64,000 nt of DNA, from positions 1 to 64,000 of the forward strand of contig JAFGBI010000303.1 in NCBI GenBank assembly GCA_016933275.1, written 5' to 3'. The stretch comes from Polyangiaceae bacterium (GTDB lineage: Bacteria > Myxococcota_A > Polyangia > Polyangiales > Polyangiaceae). The position numbers were made by a program, and so were the translations under genes. The notes below the pieces were generated by a model. That model was not told where the DNA came from, did no database searches, and was given only the letters and a program-made list of their open reading frames with translations. Shown here one piece after another: positions 26,120-35,874 of the stretch (positions are counted from its first letter, which is position 1; every line of letters begins with the position of its first letter).

Positions 26120-26677
26120 CTACGATGCCCCTTCGGCTGGACCCCTCGTGGACCCTGTCCCTCCCGAATGCAGCCGCTGGACCCAGCGGAAAACGAGGGG
26201 AGCGAAGAGGGCGGTCGCGATGGCGTGCGGCAGAAGAACCGTCGAAATCTCAACTGGACGCCGCGTGTCTGCCCCGAACACCGCGAGCAGCACGAGGACC
26301 AGCAGCCCTTCCACCAGCGCGAACGCAAAAGCGAGTGACATCCGAGGGAGTAGCGTCTGCGCCGTCAAGCGAACCCCGGCCATTCTCGCCAACCACCACA
26401 GCGCGACGTAAGTGAACGAGAAGAGCCCAATCGGCGCATCGGCGAGGATATCCAACGCATACCCGAGGCAGAACGCCAAAATGGCACCGCGCCCCATGCT
26501 GCTCTCCTGAACCCCGAGGAACACCACGATCGGCAGGACCAGGTTGGGCGTCGCCCCGTGCAGATAGGGCACGACGAAGTCCGGAACGACCCCCTCCATC
26601 ATGGCCATGATGCGATAGACGTTCGCCTGCGTCAGGGTGAGCAGCACGCCGAGCAGGATCAGCGAAAGGTTTCGCAT
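26120..26677 (-). CDS. mreD: MreD, rod-shape membrane protein
   Basis: 185 aa integral membrane protein, with about five spans, of the elongasome. The divergent sequence is identified by position between mreC and mrdA, by the typical length, and by the MreD-like FCLGYALDILADAPIGLFSF (the GxxxDxxxxxPxG region). ATG with AGGAAG upstream. Nine bases separate it from mreC. Confidence 0.92.
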   Translation of the reverse strand: MRNLSLILLGVLLTLTQANVYRIMAMMEGVVPDFVVPYLHGATPNLVLPIVVFLGVQESSMGRGAILAFCLGYALDILADAPIGLFSFTYVALWWLARMAGVRLTAQTLLPRMSLAFAFALVEGLLVLVLLAVFGADTRRPVEISTVLLPHAIATALFAPLVFRWVQRLHSGGTGSTRGPAEGAS

Positions 26678-26686
26678 GGGTGCTTC

Positions 26687-27556
26687 CTACCGAGCACCTC
26701 GGCCCCGTTCGTGAGTCACGGAACAATCCTTGGTGTCGGTGAGAACGATCAGCACCTCCTCGAGCCGCGAGTAGTCCACCGTCGGTTCGGCCTCGACTTC
26801 CTGGTAGATGCCGAACTCCCGCCGCATCACGCGCGTCACTCTGGCCACCGGCAGACCCTTCGGGAAGCGGCAGCCGACGCCGCTGGTCAGCAGCAGGTCG
26901 CCGACGTCAATCTCGTCGGTTCGCTGGACATACTCGACGCGCACCTCATACCGCTTGCGGTTCCCGGTGCCCCGCACGAAGCCGCGGGCGCCGGTCCGTT
27001 CGACCACGACGTCGACCCCGAAGCCGCTGTCCACGGTGAGCTGCACGTCAACCTTGTCGCCGGCCACGCGGAGCACCGTCCCGACCGTACCGTCGAGGGA
27101 CACCACCGGCATGTTGTCGCGAAGACCCGCCGCGGGGCTGTCCAGCACCACGTGTGCCACCCGGAAGTACTCGGTCGTATCCTTGGCGACAACGACTGCA
27201 CTCACGGTCTCATCCGGTATCGCCTCGCGCAGCCCCAACAGCCGTTGAAGACGACGATTCTCCGCCTCGGCTGCCTCGAGCTCGCGCAGCCTCCGGCGCA
27301 GTCGGGCGTTCTCGAACACGAGCCGGTTGTTGTCCTCCTTCACGTCGACCAAGTAGACGTAGCTTGAGACGATCCGCGACACCCCGCGCGCGAGCACTGC
27401 CGCCACGTACTCGAGCGGCGCCGCCACCGTCATCAGCGCCCGATCAACGACGCTCATGTCCTCCGGACGACGCACGCTCGCGCGCAGGAAGAAGAACGGC
27501 ACCGCGAGCAGCACCACTACGATGACGATGTCACGGTACCGCTTGAAGGACCCCAA
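26687..27556 (-). CDS. mreC: MreC, rod-shape determining protein
   Basis: 289 aa. Periplasmic elongasome component that activates PBP2. One N-terminal span (IVIVVVLLAVPFFFL), a coiled coil (about 75-115: KEDNNRLVFENARLRRRL, LEAAEAENRRLQRLL), then the beta-barrel MreC domain (GTVGTVLRVAGDKVDVQLTV; ending in VTRVMRREFGIYQEVEAEP). The start is TTG with GGAGGGG upstream. It lies 17 bases after mreB. Confidence 0.95.
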   Translation of the reverse strand: MGSFKRYRDIVIVVVLLAVPFFFLRASVRRPEDMSVVDRALMTVAAPLEYVAAVLARGVSRIVSSYVYLVDVKEDNNRLVFENARLRRRLRELEAAEAENRRLQRLLGLREAIPDETVSAVVVAKDTTEYFRVAHVVLDSPAAGLRDNMPVVSLDGTVGTVLRVAGDKVDVQLTVDSGFGVDVVVERTGARGFVRGTGNRKRYEVRVEYVQRTDEIDVGDLLLTSGVGCRFPKGLPVARVTRVMRREFGIYQEVEAEPTVDYSRLEEVLIVLTDTKDCSVTHERGRGAR

Positions 27557-27573
27557 GGTCGGCCCCTCCCAAC

Positions 27574-28617
<1,044 letters not shown>

Positions 28618-28810
28618 TCAGCAATCCAACGAGCAGACGGGGCACAGCCACTGCTGGATCGGGAACCCCCGAACTGGCTTACTCAGCGGCGAGCGTTTCT
28701 TCGGCCGGTTCCTAGCACGCGCCGCACGCCACGTGCAATCGGCGCCGACGGGCATCCTGCTCCGACGTTCAGCTAAGCTTCCCTGTCTCTACCCCTTCGC
28801 TCGCGACGGC

Positions 28811-29740
28811 CTACTCCTCGTCCCAGTCGTCCCAGTCCCGTTTCTTCTCGCGTCCACGCTTCGGACGGGTGATCTCGCCCTCGGGCGCCCCGCCGCGCTT
28901 CTTCTTCTTCTCCGGTCGATCCCCGCGGCGGCGCCCGTCGACCTTCCCGGACTCGAGGAAGGGCGGAGGGCCCGGCGCAACGGCAGGTGGACTTGAAACG
29001 CGGGGTGGCAGGGGCTCCCGGGACGGCCGCAAGCTCGGATCGTGGCGTTCGGGCCGCTCCGGACGTTCTCCGCGAGGATGGGCCAGGTTCACCATCAGAC
29101 GACGCCCGCCGAGGTCGACGTCCCGCAGCGCCGCGACGGCCTCGTTGGCAGCCTCGGTGGTCGCCATGGTGACGAAACCAAACCCGCGAGGTCTCCCGTC
29201 CGGACCCATCGGCAGATGGACGCGCGCCGGACAGGCCGCGCCATGTTGTTCGAACAGAGCCTCGACGTCAGCCAACGCACAGTCGTAGGGGAGATTGCCG
29301 ACGTACAGCGTTCGGTCTGCACCGCGGTCCGCTCCCACGGTCGGCCCAGGACCTGAACGCTCCGCGCCGTGAACCCGCGGACCTCCATCGCGAGACTCGG
29401 CACGGTCGTAGCCGCGGGGCGGACCCTCACGACCCTCACCTCGTTCGAATCCCCGCGGGGCCCCTTCGCGCCTCGGGGCCTCGGCCTGGAAGGGTCGAAC
29501 AGAGATCGATCGGCCCGCCTGGATCGACCCGTCAAGGGCGCGACGAGCTTGCGCCGCCTGCTCTGCGGACGCGAGGGTCACGAAGCCGAAGCCGCGCGGC
29601 CTACCCGTCATCCGATCGCGAGGCAAGCTCACGTCTGTCACCGTGCCGCCCGTCGCTGCGAAGATCTGTCGAAGCACATCCTCCGTGACGGAATCCGGCA
29701 AGCCCGCTACGAAGAGCTTCCGTTCATCCTCGGTCGCCAT
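28811..29740 (-). CDS. Two-RRM RNA-binding protein with basic and acidic tail
   Basis: 309 aa. Two RNA-recognition motifs. The first (about 7-85) has RNP2 KLFVAGL and RNP1 RGFGFVTL; the second (about 145-220) has RNP2 TLYVGNL and RNP1 RGFGFVTM. Between them is an Arg/Gly/Glu-rich linker (EGREGPPRG...). After the second comes an Arg/Pro/Lys-rich tail with KKKKRGG, ending in DWDDWDEE. Single-RRM relatives are common in myxobacteria and cyanobacteria, where some are cold-induced; tandem RRMs with such tails are less usual. Its 5' region holds a promoter-like pair and an inverted repeat (see entries). It probably acts in RNA stability or translation. Confidence 0.9.
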   Translation of the reverse strand: MATEDERKLFVAGLPDSVTEDVLRQIFAATGGTVTDVSLPRDRMTGRPRGFGFVTLASAEQAAQARRALDGSIQAGRSISVRPFQAEAPRREGAPRGFERGEGREGPPRGYDRAESRDGGPRVHGAERSGPGPTVGADRGADRTLYVGNLPYDCALADVEALFEQHGAACPARVHLPMGPDGRPRGFGFVTMATTEAANEAVAALRDVDLGGRRLMVNLAHPRGERPERPERHDPSLRPSREPLPPRVSSPPAVAPGPPPFLESGKVDGRRRGDRPEKKKKRGGAPEGEITRPKRGREKKRDWDDWDEE

Positions 29741-30065
29741 TGCTGCGAAACAATCCCGGTATCGTGTCGCGGCGACCGGCGCCGCGCGGCTTTCGGAGCA
29801 TCGAGGTCGGAAAACACGATACGTGGCGCAAGAACGCCGTCAAGTCACCTTTCGCAGCGCGCCCTCCCCCGCCTCTTCGACCCGGCTTCCGACCGCGAGG
29901 AAACCCACGCCCGCCGCAGAGCTCGGCTCCGAACCCAACCTGGGCTCGACGGACCAGCAAAAACATCGCTCTTTGCCCGAGCCCCGGGAACCGGTCGCGA
30001 GGTTGGCTGCTTCCCTGCACCTCTGGTCCGTGTATCCTGAAGCTTCGCCCGGCGCCCTCGACCCG
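29741..30065. other. Divergent intergenic region (RRM gene / lipid kinase gene)
   Basis: 325 bases. The left third holds the RRM-gene promoter candidate and inverted repeat. I see no convincing promoter for the lipid kinase; the right part (29870-30065) is GC-rich with shadow ORFs only. Confidence 0.5.
29759..29843 (-). promoter_or_regulatory. Candidate promoter and overlapping inverted repeat of the RRM gene
   Basis: On the minus strand TTGACG (29838-29843) and TATCGT (29816-29821) are 16 bases apart. The perfect inverted repeat ACACGATAC (29814-29822) / GTATCGTGT (29759-29767) has one arm on the -10 box and the other just before the start codon. It could be a two-site operator or, if transcribed in part, influence translation. 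Confidence 0.45.
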
Positions 30066-30992
30066 ATGAAGACCCGTATCCTTGTCAATCCACGGGCCGG
30101 CAGCGGCGCCGCCGCGACAAGGGTGCCCGCGGTCGAGCTCTCCCTTCGCGAGCGGGGACACGTGGTGGACCTCGAGCGGACGCGAGGCCCCGGAGATGCA
30201 ACACGAATCATCCGGGAGGCCCGGGAGGAAGGGGTCGATTGCGTGGTCATCGTGGGTGGCGACGGGACGCTCAACGAGGCCTGCCAGGCATACCTCGACG
30301 ACCAAGGGCGGCTATTGGAGGGGCCGGAGCTTGCCATCGTCCCCGCTGGCACCGGGGGTGATTTCCGGAAGACCTTCGACCTGGGAACGGACACGGCCGC
30401 GGCGGTCGCCCGCATGGATGAGTCGCCGGGTCGGCGGGTCGACCTCGGCGTCGCGGAGTTCAGGGACCACCGTGGAACGCCCACGCGCCGGGCCTTCGTG
30501 AACATCCTGAGCTTCGGTCTCGGCGGACTGACGGACCGCGTCGTCGCTGGCGGCCCCAAGTGGGTCGGCGGACGGGTGGCCTTCTTCACCGGCGCCCTGA
30601 GGGCGCTGTTCGCCTACCAGAACCTCCCCGTGCGCTTGACGGTCGATGGAGCCTCCTGCCTCGAGGCGCCCATCCTCAACGTGGCGATCGCCAACGGCCG
30701 GTACTTCGGCGCCGGGATGAAGATCGCGCCAGAGGCCGATCCGAGCGATGGCCAGTTCGACGTCGTGGCGCTCTACGACCTCACGCGAGCTCAGGGGCTG
30801 GGACTCGCCTACAAGATCTATCGAGGAACCCACCCCGGCTCACCGGGCGTCCGTGTCGCGACAGGCCGAGAGATCCATGCTGCCCCCGCCCGCAGCTCCT
30901 TGGAGGTCCTGATCGATCTCGATGGAGAGACACCTGGCCGGCTTCCGTTGGACGCCCGCATCATCCCGGGGGCGCTTCGCTTCCGCATCTAG
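30066..30992 (+). CDS. Lipid kinase (diacylglycerol kinase / YegS family)
   Basis: 308 aa. Soluble or peripheral kinase that transfers phosphate from ATP to a lipid hydroxyl. Family motifs: ILVNPRAGSG at the start, VIVGGDGTLNEACQ (the GGDGT nucleotide motif), VPAGTGGDF, and a C-terminal beta domain (LNVAIANGRYFGAGMKIAPE; DGQFDVVALYDL). The track begins 141 codons upstream; I use ATG 30066, where the family starts. The lipid substrate cannot be told. Confidence 0.93.
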   Translation: MKTRILVNPRAGSGAAATRVPAVELSLRERGHVVDLERTRGPGDATRIIREAREEGVDCVVIVGGDGTLNEACQAYLDDQGRLLEGPELAIVPAGTGGDFRKTFDLGTDTAAAVARMDESPGRRVDLGVAEFRDHRGTPTRRAFVNILSFGLGGLTDRVVAGGPKWVGGRVAFFTGALRALFAYQNLPVRLTVDGASCLEAPILNVAIANGRYFGAGMKIAPEADPSDGQFDVVALYDLTRAQGLGLAYKIYRGTHPGSPGVRVATGREIHAAPARSSLEVLIDLDGETPGRLPLDARIIPGALRFRI

Positions 30993-31009
30993 CGGCATCA
31001 CCATCTGGT

Positions 31010-31930
31010 TCAGCTGCGAGCGGCACGGGCGGCGCGACGAGCCGCCCGTCGCTGGGACGGGGAACCGCGCGGGGGCGCGCCGAGCCCGCGAACGGGTCCC
31101 GCGGCGGCCAGCACGAGCGAGTCGTCCTCGTCGGGGGACGACCGGTGCATGAGGTGCCAAAGGAACCCAACGCCGACGACCACCAGCACGATCGACAACC
31201 ACTGCGCCGGTGTCAGCGCGAAGTACCGCGCATCACCCACCCGCAGAAAATCCAGGGCGAACCGCACGGGTGCGTAATAGAGCGCCATCGTGGCAATGAA
31301 GAACCCCCACGGACGGCGGCGCCGCCGGAGGAGGAGGAACGCCACCGCGAGGGGGATGGTGAGCACCATCTCGTACAGGCCGAGGTCATAGCGGCCCCCG
31401 TTGGGAAACTGGACCGCGAACCAAGCATCGCTCTCGAGTCCCGGATGGTCGTGGGCCACGGAACAACCCATACGCCCGAACACCCATCCGACGGGGAGCG
31501 CGCTGGCCAGCACATCGGCATAGGGCAGTACCCGCTGCCCCGAACGGGCGCGCCAGACGAACGCACCCACCACCCCGCCGATGAAGCCCGCGAAGCTGCT
31601 CAATCCATCCCAGACCCGAAGCACCACCAGCGGGTCCTCGACGAGCTCGCGTGGTCGGTAGAACAAGACCTCCAAGACGTGGCCGATGATGAACCCGAGC
31701 CCGACCACCCAGGTGATGAACGATCCCATTCGCTTCTCGTCGAGCCCGACGCGCCGCGCCTGTCGCACGGCAAGGTACGCACCGAGGTAGACCCCGACGG
31801 CGACGAGCACGCCAAACGGCTGGATCGCGATGGGGATTGGGGGAAAACCACCACCGAGCGCGCCTTCTGGGACCAACGTGAGGACGAGGCGTTCGGTCGG
31901 GATGTACGGGATCAGGGGATCGAGAGCCAC
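31010..31930 (-). CDS. Lgt-like (prolipoprotein diacylglyceryl transferase family) membrane protein
   Basis: 306 aa with about seven spans and the Lgt layout: N-terminal QPFGVLVAVGVYLGAYLA, a GRMGC motif at the place of the Lgt signature Arg (E. coli GRxGNFxN), and a C-terminal RFALDFLRVGD, equivalent to the conserved Arg near the end. Two family landmarks differ: the GGMSFHGG region reads DGLSSFAGFIGG, so the His is Ala, and GNFIN reads GCSVAHDH. It is therefore either a divergent Lgt or a paralogue with another acceptor. It lies 13 bases downstream of a lipoprotein gene, which fits lipoprotein maturation. The Arg-rich tail (RRAARRAARAARS) is odd. Confidence 0.8.
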   Translation of the reverse strand: MALDPLIPYIPTERLVLTLVPEGALGGGFPPIPIAIQPFGVLVAVGVYLGAYLAVRQARRVGLDEKRMGSFITWVVGLGFIIGHVLEVLFYRPRELVEDPLVVLRVWDGLSSFAGFIGGVVGAFVWRARSGQRVLPYADVLASALPVGWVFGRMGCSVAHDHPGLESDAWFAVQFPNGGRYDLGLYEMVLTIPLAVAFLLLRRRRRPWGFFIATMALYYAPVRFALDFLRVGDARYFALTPAQWLSIVLVVVGVGFLWHLMHRSSPDEDDSLVLAAAGPVRGLGAPPRGSPSQRRAARRAARAARS

Positions 31931-31943
31931 GGGAGGAGGGTTT

Positions 31944-32972
31944 CTACCACGGGGGGGCGATGATTCCAGCCTCGGCTCCGGGCCCAGAGTCTGCCGCCTT
32001 GTCCTCAGACACCACCGGCTCCACGACGACCCGATCCTCCTCGGTGTTCACCGGAGCAGCGATCATGGTGACCCGCACCCCGTCGCAGGTTCGGACGAGC
32101 ACGGTCGGGCTGGTCGCGGCAGTCGCGCAGCGCGCCGCGGGAAGGACCCGCTCGAGCGCGTTCTCGGCGACCGTCAGCGCCACCGCAACTGCCTCGAGGC
32201 GGGCGAGCGGATCGTCAGGAGCCACGGGTCTGAGCGACACTGCCTCCGCCACCCGGTTCCAGAGCTCCGGACCAGTCAGCACCGCACGAGCGACCCGTCC
32301 GCGTTCGAGCTCGACGACCACGTCGAAGATCGCTTGCCGGCTCGATAGCGCCCCTGCCTCCGGGACTGCATAGTCCAGGCTCAACGTCTTCGCGCAACGA
32401 CCGCCGACACAGCGCGCCATGGGCCGCAGGATCCGCCAATGGTGCAGGAACGTCGAATCGAGCTCGGAGGTCGGGGCGCCCCAGGTCCGGATCCCAGCGA
32501 GCAACTGGATGAATCGGGTCACCTCGACCAAGAGGATCTGCCTGCCGCGCTGGGCTGCGTCGAGCTCGGCCGCGATCTCACGAGCCCGAAGCTCGAAGCG
32601 TTGCTCCCGCTCCCGTGCATACTCCCGAGCGAGCTCGAGCTCACGGACTCGACGCGCAACCTCGCCATGGTGGAGCCCCTGCGGAAGCGCCGCGAGGTAC
32701 GCACGAAGCCTCGGCAAGCTGTCGTAGGACTCCGCCCAGTAGCGAGCCTCTTCGGCTCGGTACCATCGCCCCAACTCCTCGGTCCAAACCCCGCCGGGAT
32801 AGCGGTTGAGGTACGCATGGGCGGCGGTGAGCCTCTCCTCGACGGTTTCGGCAGTGCGAACCTCGCGGTAAGCTGCGTATTCTGCCGGCCGGGCACCGAG
32901 GCGCCGAAGCCCAGCACAACCGGTGACCACCAGCGCGAAGACCAGCAGCCCCAAAGCCACCCGTCGGCTCAC
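31944..32972 (-). CDS. Lipoprotein, helical, function unknown
   Basis: 342 aa. Lipoprotein signal MSRRVALGLLVFALVVTGCAG (lipobox VTGC). The N-terminal half is helical and tetratricopeptide-like in feel (YAAYREVRTAETVEERLTAA; LNRYPGG), then a charged coiled-coil-like run (ELELAREYAREREQRFELRA), and a C-terminal half with scattered Cys. No family recognised. It overlaps the upstream Cys-rich gene by four bases (coupled) and precedes the Lgt-like gene. Confidence 0.8.
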   Translation of the reverse strand: MSRRVALGLLVFALVVTGCAGLRRLGARPAEYAAYREVRTAETVEERLTAAHAYLNRYPGGVWTEELGRWYRAEEARYWAESYDSLPRLRAYLAALPQGLHHGEVARRVRELELAREYAREREQRFELRAREIAAELDAAQRGRQILLVEVTRFIQLLAGIRTWGAPTSELDSTFLHHWRILRPMARCVGGRCAKTLSLDYAVPEAGALSSRQAIFDVVVELERGRVARAVLTGPELWNRVAEAVSLRPVAPDDPLARLEAVAVALTVAENALERVLPAARCATAATSPTVLVRTCDGVRVTMIAAPVNTEEDRVVVEPVVSEDKAADSGPGAEAGIIAPPW

Positions 32973-33382
32973 TTCCCCTCCGGTGGCGGACAGAAGTCAC
33001 ACTCGGTGGGCAGGCGGGGCGAGTCGTCGTCAACATAGGTCGCGAAGGCACCGCATGCGGCGGCCTCGATCGCCCGCAGACAGACCTCCCCATCGTGGAC
33101 GAGAGGGACGCAGTCTTCCGGGAACGCCGTTGGGTTCGTCTCCGCCCCGAAACACGCATCGCGACAGGCCTGCGTGCCAAGCGAGCACCGGGTGCACTGC
33201 TCGCACTCGATCTCGCGCAGTTGCTGGAAGAAGCGGGCGGGCTCCAGCGTCTCCCTGGGTTGGCCGCACCCCCCCACGTCGCCGGGCACGGCTCCGAGGC
33301 TCCCAAACACGACGAGGACAACGCCGGCCAGGCGCAGCTCCAGGCGGACCGGGATCTCCGCGGACCGGGGGCTCATCGCCAC
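32969..33382 (-). CDS. Cys-rich exported protein, function unknown
   Basis: 137 aa. A hydrophobic N-terminal segment (LELRLAGVVLVVFGSLGAV) followed by GGCGQ, which may be a lipobox, then a mature part with at least eleven Cys, including ECEQCTRCSLGTQACRDAC and CDFCPP. This looks like a disulfide-rich periplasmic or surface lipoprotein of the type common in myxobacteria. It overlaps the OMP-like gene upstream by 10 bases and the lipoprotein gene downstream by 4, so all are one operon. Confidence 0.75.
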   Translation of the reverse strand: MAMSPRSAEIPVRLELRLAGVVLVVFGSLGAVPGDVGGCGQPRETLEPARFFQQLREIECEQCTRCSLGTQACRDACFGAETNPTAFPEDCVPLVHDGEVCLRAIEAAACGAFATYVDDDSPRLPTECDFCPPPEGK

Positions 33383-34032
33383 ACCTCGTAGTCGACGACT
33401 CCGCCCAGCGAGAGGCCAACGAGGGGGATAGCCGTTCGCTCACGCTCATGCGTCGCCGCCCCGAAGAACAGGCTGCCCGAAAGCTCGGCCGTCAGACCCA
33501 AGCCCGCACGGGCATACCAGGCAGCCGCGATCGCCGTCTCGATCCCGGTCGTCACGTCAGGATTGAGGACGACTGGAACGCCAAGCCGCCCCCGCGCGTG
33601 CCATCGCGGTCCTGGACGCCATAAGGCAAGGTAGGCTGGCGTCACCACGTGTTGGGACACCCCAGTGAGCGCCGACGAGAACCCAACGGTCGAGCCGTGC
33701 TGCAGCCCCCCAACGGGTCCTCGGGTCCATCCGAGGGCGAGGTCGAGGTAGGGCGCCGTCACCGAGACGGACTCGGCGGTCTTTCCGAGCGGAGTGGACA
33801 GTCGATACGGATTGTTGAGGCGGAGGGCGCGGCCCATCATGACCGTGCCGATCCAACGCCCCACCGCACCCCGAGGTGGGAGGGGCGTCACCGCCACCGC
33901 CCCTCCGGATGGCTCGGGATCACCTCGCCCGCTCACGCGAGGATTCGAGGTAGCCACCCCCGACGCCACCGGCTCGACCGCTCCCGCACCGCACACGCCA
34001 AGAACCACGGCGGCCACGACGAGCGCGGACAT
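33373..34032 (-). CDS. Exported probable outer-membrane beta-barrel protein
   Basis: 219 aa from the chosen ATG (34032). A classical signal peptide (MSALVVAAVVLGVCGAGAV), a Gly/Pro/Ser-rich stretch, then alternating polar/hydrophobic strands (YLDLALGWTRGPVGG; ARAGLGLTAELSGSLFFGA) ending VVDYEVWR, with a terminal aromatic-Arg pair. I infer a small beta-barrel; no family is assigned. The track's extra 39 codons upstream overlap pepP-like coding and lack protein character. Confidence 0.7.
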   Translation of the reverse strand: MSALVVAAVVLGVCGAGAVEPVASGVATSNPRVSGRGDPEPSGGAVAVTPLPPRGAVGRWIGTVMMGRALRLNNPYRLSTPLGKTAESVSVTAPYLDLALGWTRGPVGGLQHGSTVGFSSALTGVSQHVVTPAYLALWRPGPRWHARGRLGVPVVLNPDVTTGIETAIAAAWYARAGLGLTAELSGSLFFGAATHERERTAIPLVGLSLGGVVDYEVWR

Positions 34033-34039
34033 CCCTGGC

Positions 34040-35329
34040 CTACGGTGCGCAGGCAGCCTCGATGGCCTCCACCGACTTGGGCGCGGCCGAAGTGAGCACC
34101 AGCGCACCATCGCTCGACACCAGTACATCGTCTTCGATGCGCACGCCAATCCCCGCGAAGGGGCCGGCTTCCCCGCTCGATGCGAAATAAAGCCCCGGTT
34201 CGACCGTGATCACCATCCCCTCCTTGAGCCGGCAGGGACCCTCAGCGTCGCTATAGACGCCCGCATCGTGGACATCAAGACCCAAAAAATGGCTGGTCCG
34301 GTGCATGTAGTACGGCTTTACGCGCTCCTCCTCGATCGCGGTGGCGACCGGTCCCTGGACGAGCCCAAGGTCGACGAGACCGCGAGTGAGCACCTCGACC
34401 GCAGCGCCGTGAACGATGTCGAGCGTGACCCCCGGACGCACGGCCTGCACCGCGGCTCCCTGCGCCGCCAACACCAGCTCGTAGATCTCGGCCTGCGCCG
34501 ACGTGAATCGGCCGCAGACCGGAAAGGTACGCGTCACGTCGGCCGCATAGTGCATGTACTCGCAACCCGCATCGATGAGCACCAGGTCTCCCGCCTCGAA
34601 CCGCCCATCGTTCCGGTCATAATGGAGGATCGTCGCATTTTTGCCCCCGGCAACGATGGGCGGATAGGCGGGACGCCGAGCACCCCCAGCTCGGAACTCC
34701 GCGAGGAGCACGGCCTCGATCTCCGCCTCGCTGACCCCGGCCCGGGCCCGCTGCATCGCGGCTCGGTGGGCGGCACAGGTGATCGCTATGGCTCGCTCCA
34801 TCTCGGCGAGTTCGGCCGCAGACTTGATGCTGCGTAGCGGTCCGAGGACGGTGCCCGGATCGACGATCGCGTGGGGCGAGAACACCCCCTGCCGGGCCCT
34901 CGCCCGCACTCGGTCGACCGCCTCGAGCACACGGTCATCGAGCCGCCGGTCCCTACCGAGCCGAAAAAACAGCCGCGACACGTTCTCGAGCAGCTTCGGG
35001 AGCTCGGCCTCGAGCTCGGCCAGGGGGAACGCGGCGTCGACCCCCAACGCATCCGGCGCACCCTCCACGCCGACACGCGGGCCGTACCATCGCTCTCGCT
35101 CGGGATCCCGCGGACGGACGAAGACCACACACGGCCGCTCAGCACCCGATCTCAAGACGAGCACCGCGTCCGGCTCGTCGAACCCCGTCAAGTACCAGAA
35201 GTCCGAATCCTGACGGAACGGCTCCCCAACCCCACCGTATGCGCCCTCGCGCCGCGCCGGGACGACCATGACTCCAGGATGGATGGCCGCTAGGACGGCG
35301 GCGCGGCGAGCGGCGTGTTCCCCATGCAT
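34040..35329 (-). CDS. pepP: M24B aminopeptidase (Xaa-Pro aminopeptidase, PepP-like)
   Basis: 429 aa cytosolic metallopeptidase that removes N-terminal residues before proline. An N-terminal creatinase-like domain (RQDSDFWYLTGFDEPDAVL) and a C-terminal pita-bread domain with the metal ligands visible: Asp in VLIDAGCEY and AADVTRTFP, His in HRTSHFLGLDVHD, Glu in VITVEPGLYF and GIGVRIEDDVLV. I chose ATG 35329 because GGAG lies 10 bases upstream and the PepP N-terminus begins near there; the track adds 28 residues. It is seven bases upstream of the OMP-like gene, the head of this minus-strand operon. Confidence 0.93.
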   Translation of the reverse strand: MHGEHAARRAAVLAAIHPGVMVVPARREGAYGGVGEPFRQDSDFWYLTGFDEPDAVLVLRSGAERPCVVFVRPRDPERERWYGPRVGVEGAPDALGVDAAFPLAELEAELPKLLENVSRLFFRLGRDRRLDDRVLEAVDRVRARARQGVFSPHAIVDPGTVLGPLRSIKSAAELAEMERAIAITCAAHRAAMQRARAGVSEAEIEAVLLAEFRAGGARRPAYPPIVAGGKNATILHYDRNDGRFEAGDLVLIDAGCEYMHYAADVTRTFPVCGRFTSAQAEIYELVLAAQGAAVQAVRPGVTLDIVHGAAVEVLTRGLVDLGLVQGPVATAIEEERVKPYYMHRTSHFLGLDVHDAGVYSDAEGPCRLKEGMVITVEPGLYFASSGEAGPFAGIGVRIEDDVLVSSDGALVLTSAAPKSVEAIEAACAP

Positions 35330-35427
35330 CAGTGGTGACTCCGGCTCCACATACCTAGCACGGCGCAGTACGACGGGAAGCGCCGTTGCCGTTTGACGGG
35401 CCGGGGTCGCCACGGTAGAGCGGCCGG

Positions 35428-35874
35428 GTGGAGAGCGAGCCTCCGGTTGGCGATGAAAGGGACCGCGAACGGGGCCGTCCCGATCGCATTCTTCCGGAAC
35501 TCCTCAAGCGAGCCTTCGAGGTTGGCGTAGGCAAGTTGGCGGACGGACCCGAGACCGTACGTTCGTTCGTGCACGAGCTGAGGTTCCCCAAGGAGGTCCT
35601 CAGCATCCTGGTGACCCAGCTCGAAGAGACGAAGCAGGGGATGTCCAGCGCCGTCGCCAAGGAGGTCCGCGAGTTTCTGGCGCAAACCAACCTCGGCGAG
35701 CAGCTCGCAACGGCGCTGAGCCGGCTCTCGCTGGAGGTGAAGACGGAGATACGGTTCGTGCCCAATGACGCAGTGACGAAGCCACCAGCATCGACGGAGG
35801 TTCGAATGGGTCGAACCCCGAGCGATCCCCCGGTTGGCTCACCCCAGCGCGCGAAGGACGATGACCTTGGCTAA
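35428..35874 (+). CDS. Small helical protein, phasin-like in character
   Basis: 148 aa, starting with GTG. A charged start, then amphipathic helices (LPELLKRAFEVGVGKLADG; TVRSFVHELRFPKEVLSILV; EETKQGMSSAVAKEVREFL) and a disordered Pro/Thr tail. The profile recalls coiled-coil or phasin-like proteins, but I do not assign a family. Its end overlaps the next gene by 14 bases, so they are coupled. Divergent from pepP with a 98-base gap. Confidence 0.65.
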   Translation: MESEPPVGDERDRERGRPDRILPELLKRAFEVGVGKLADGPETVRSFVHELRFPKEVLSILVTQLEETKQGMSSAVAKEVREFLAQTNLGEQLATALSRLSLEVKTEIRFVPNDAVTKPPASTEVRMGRTPSDPPVGSPQRAKDDDLG

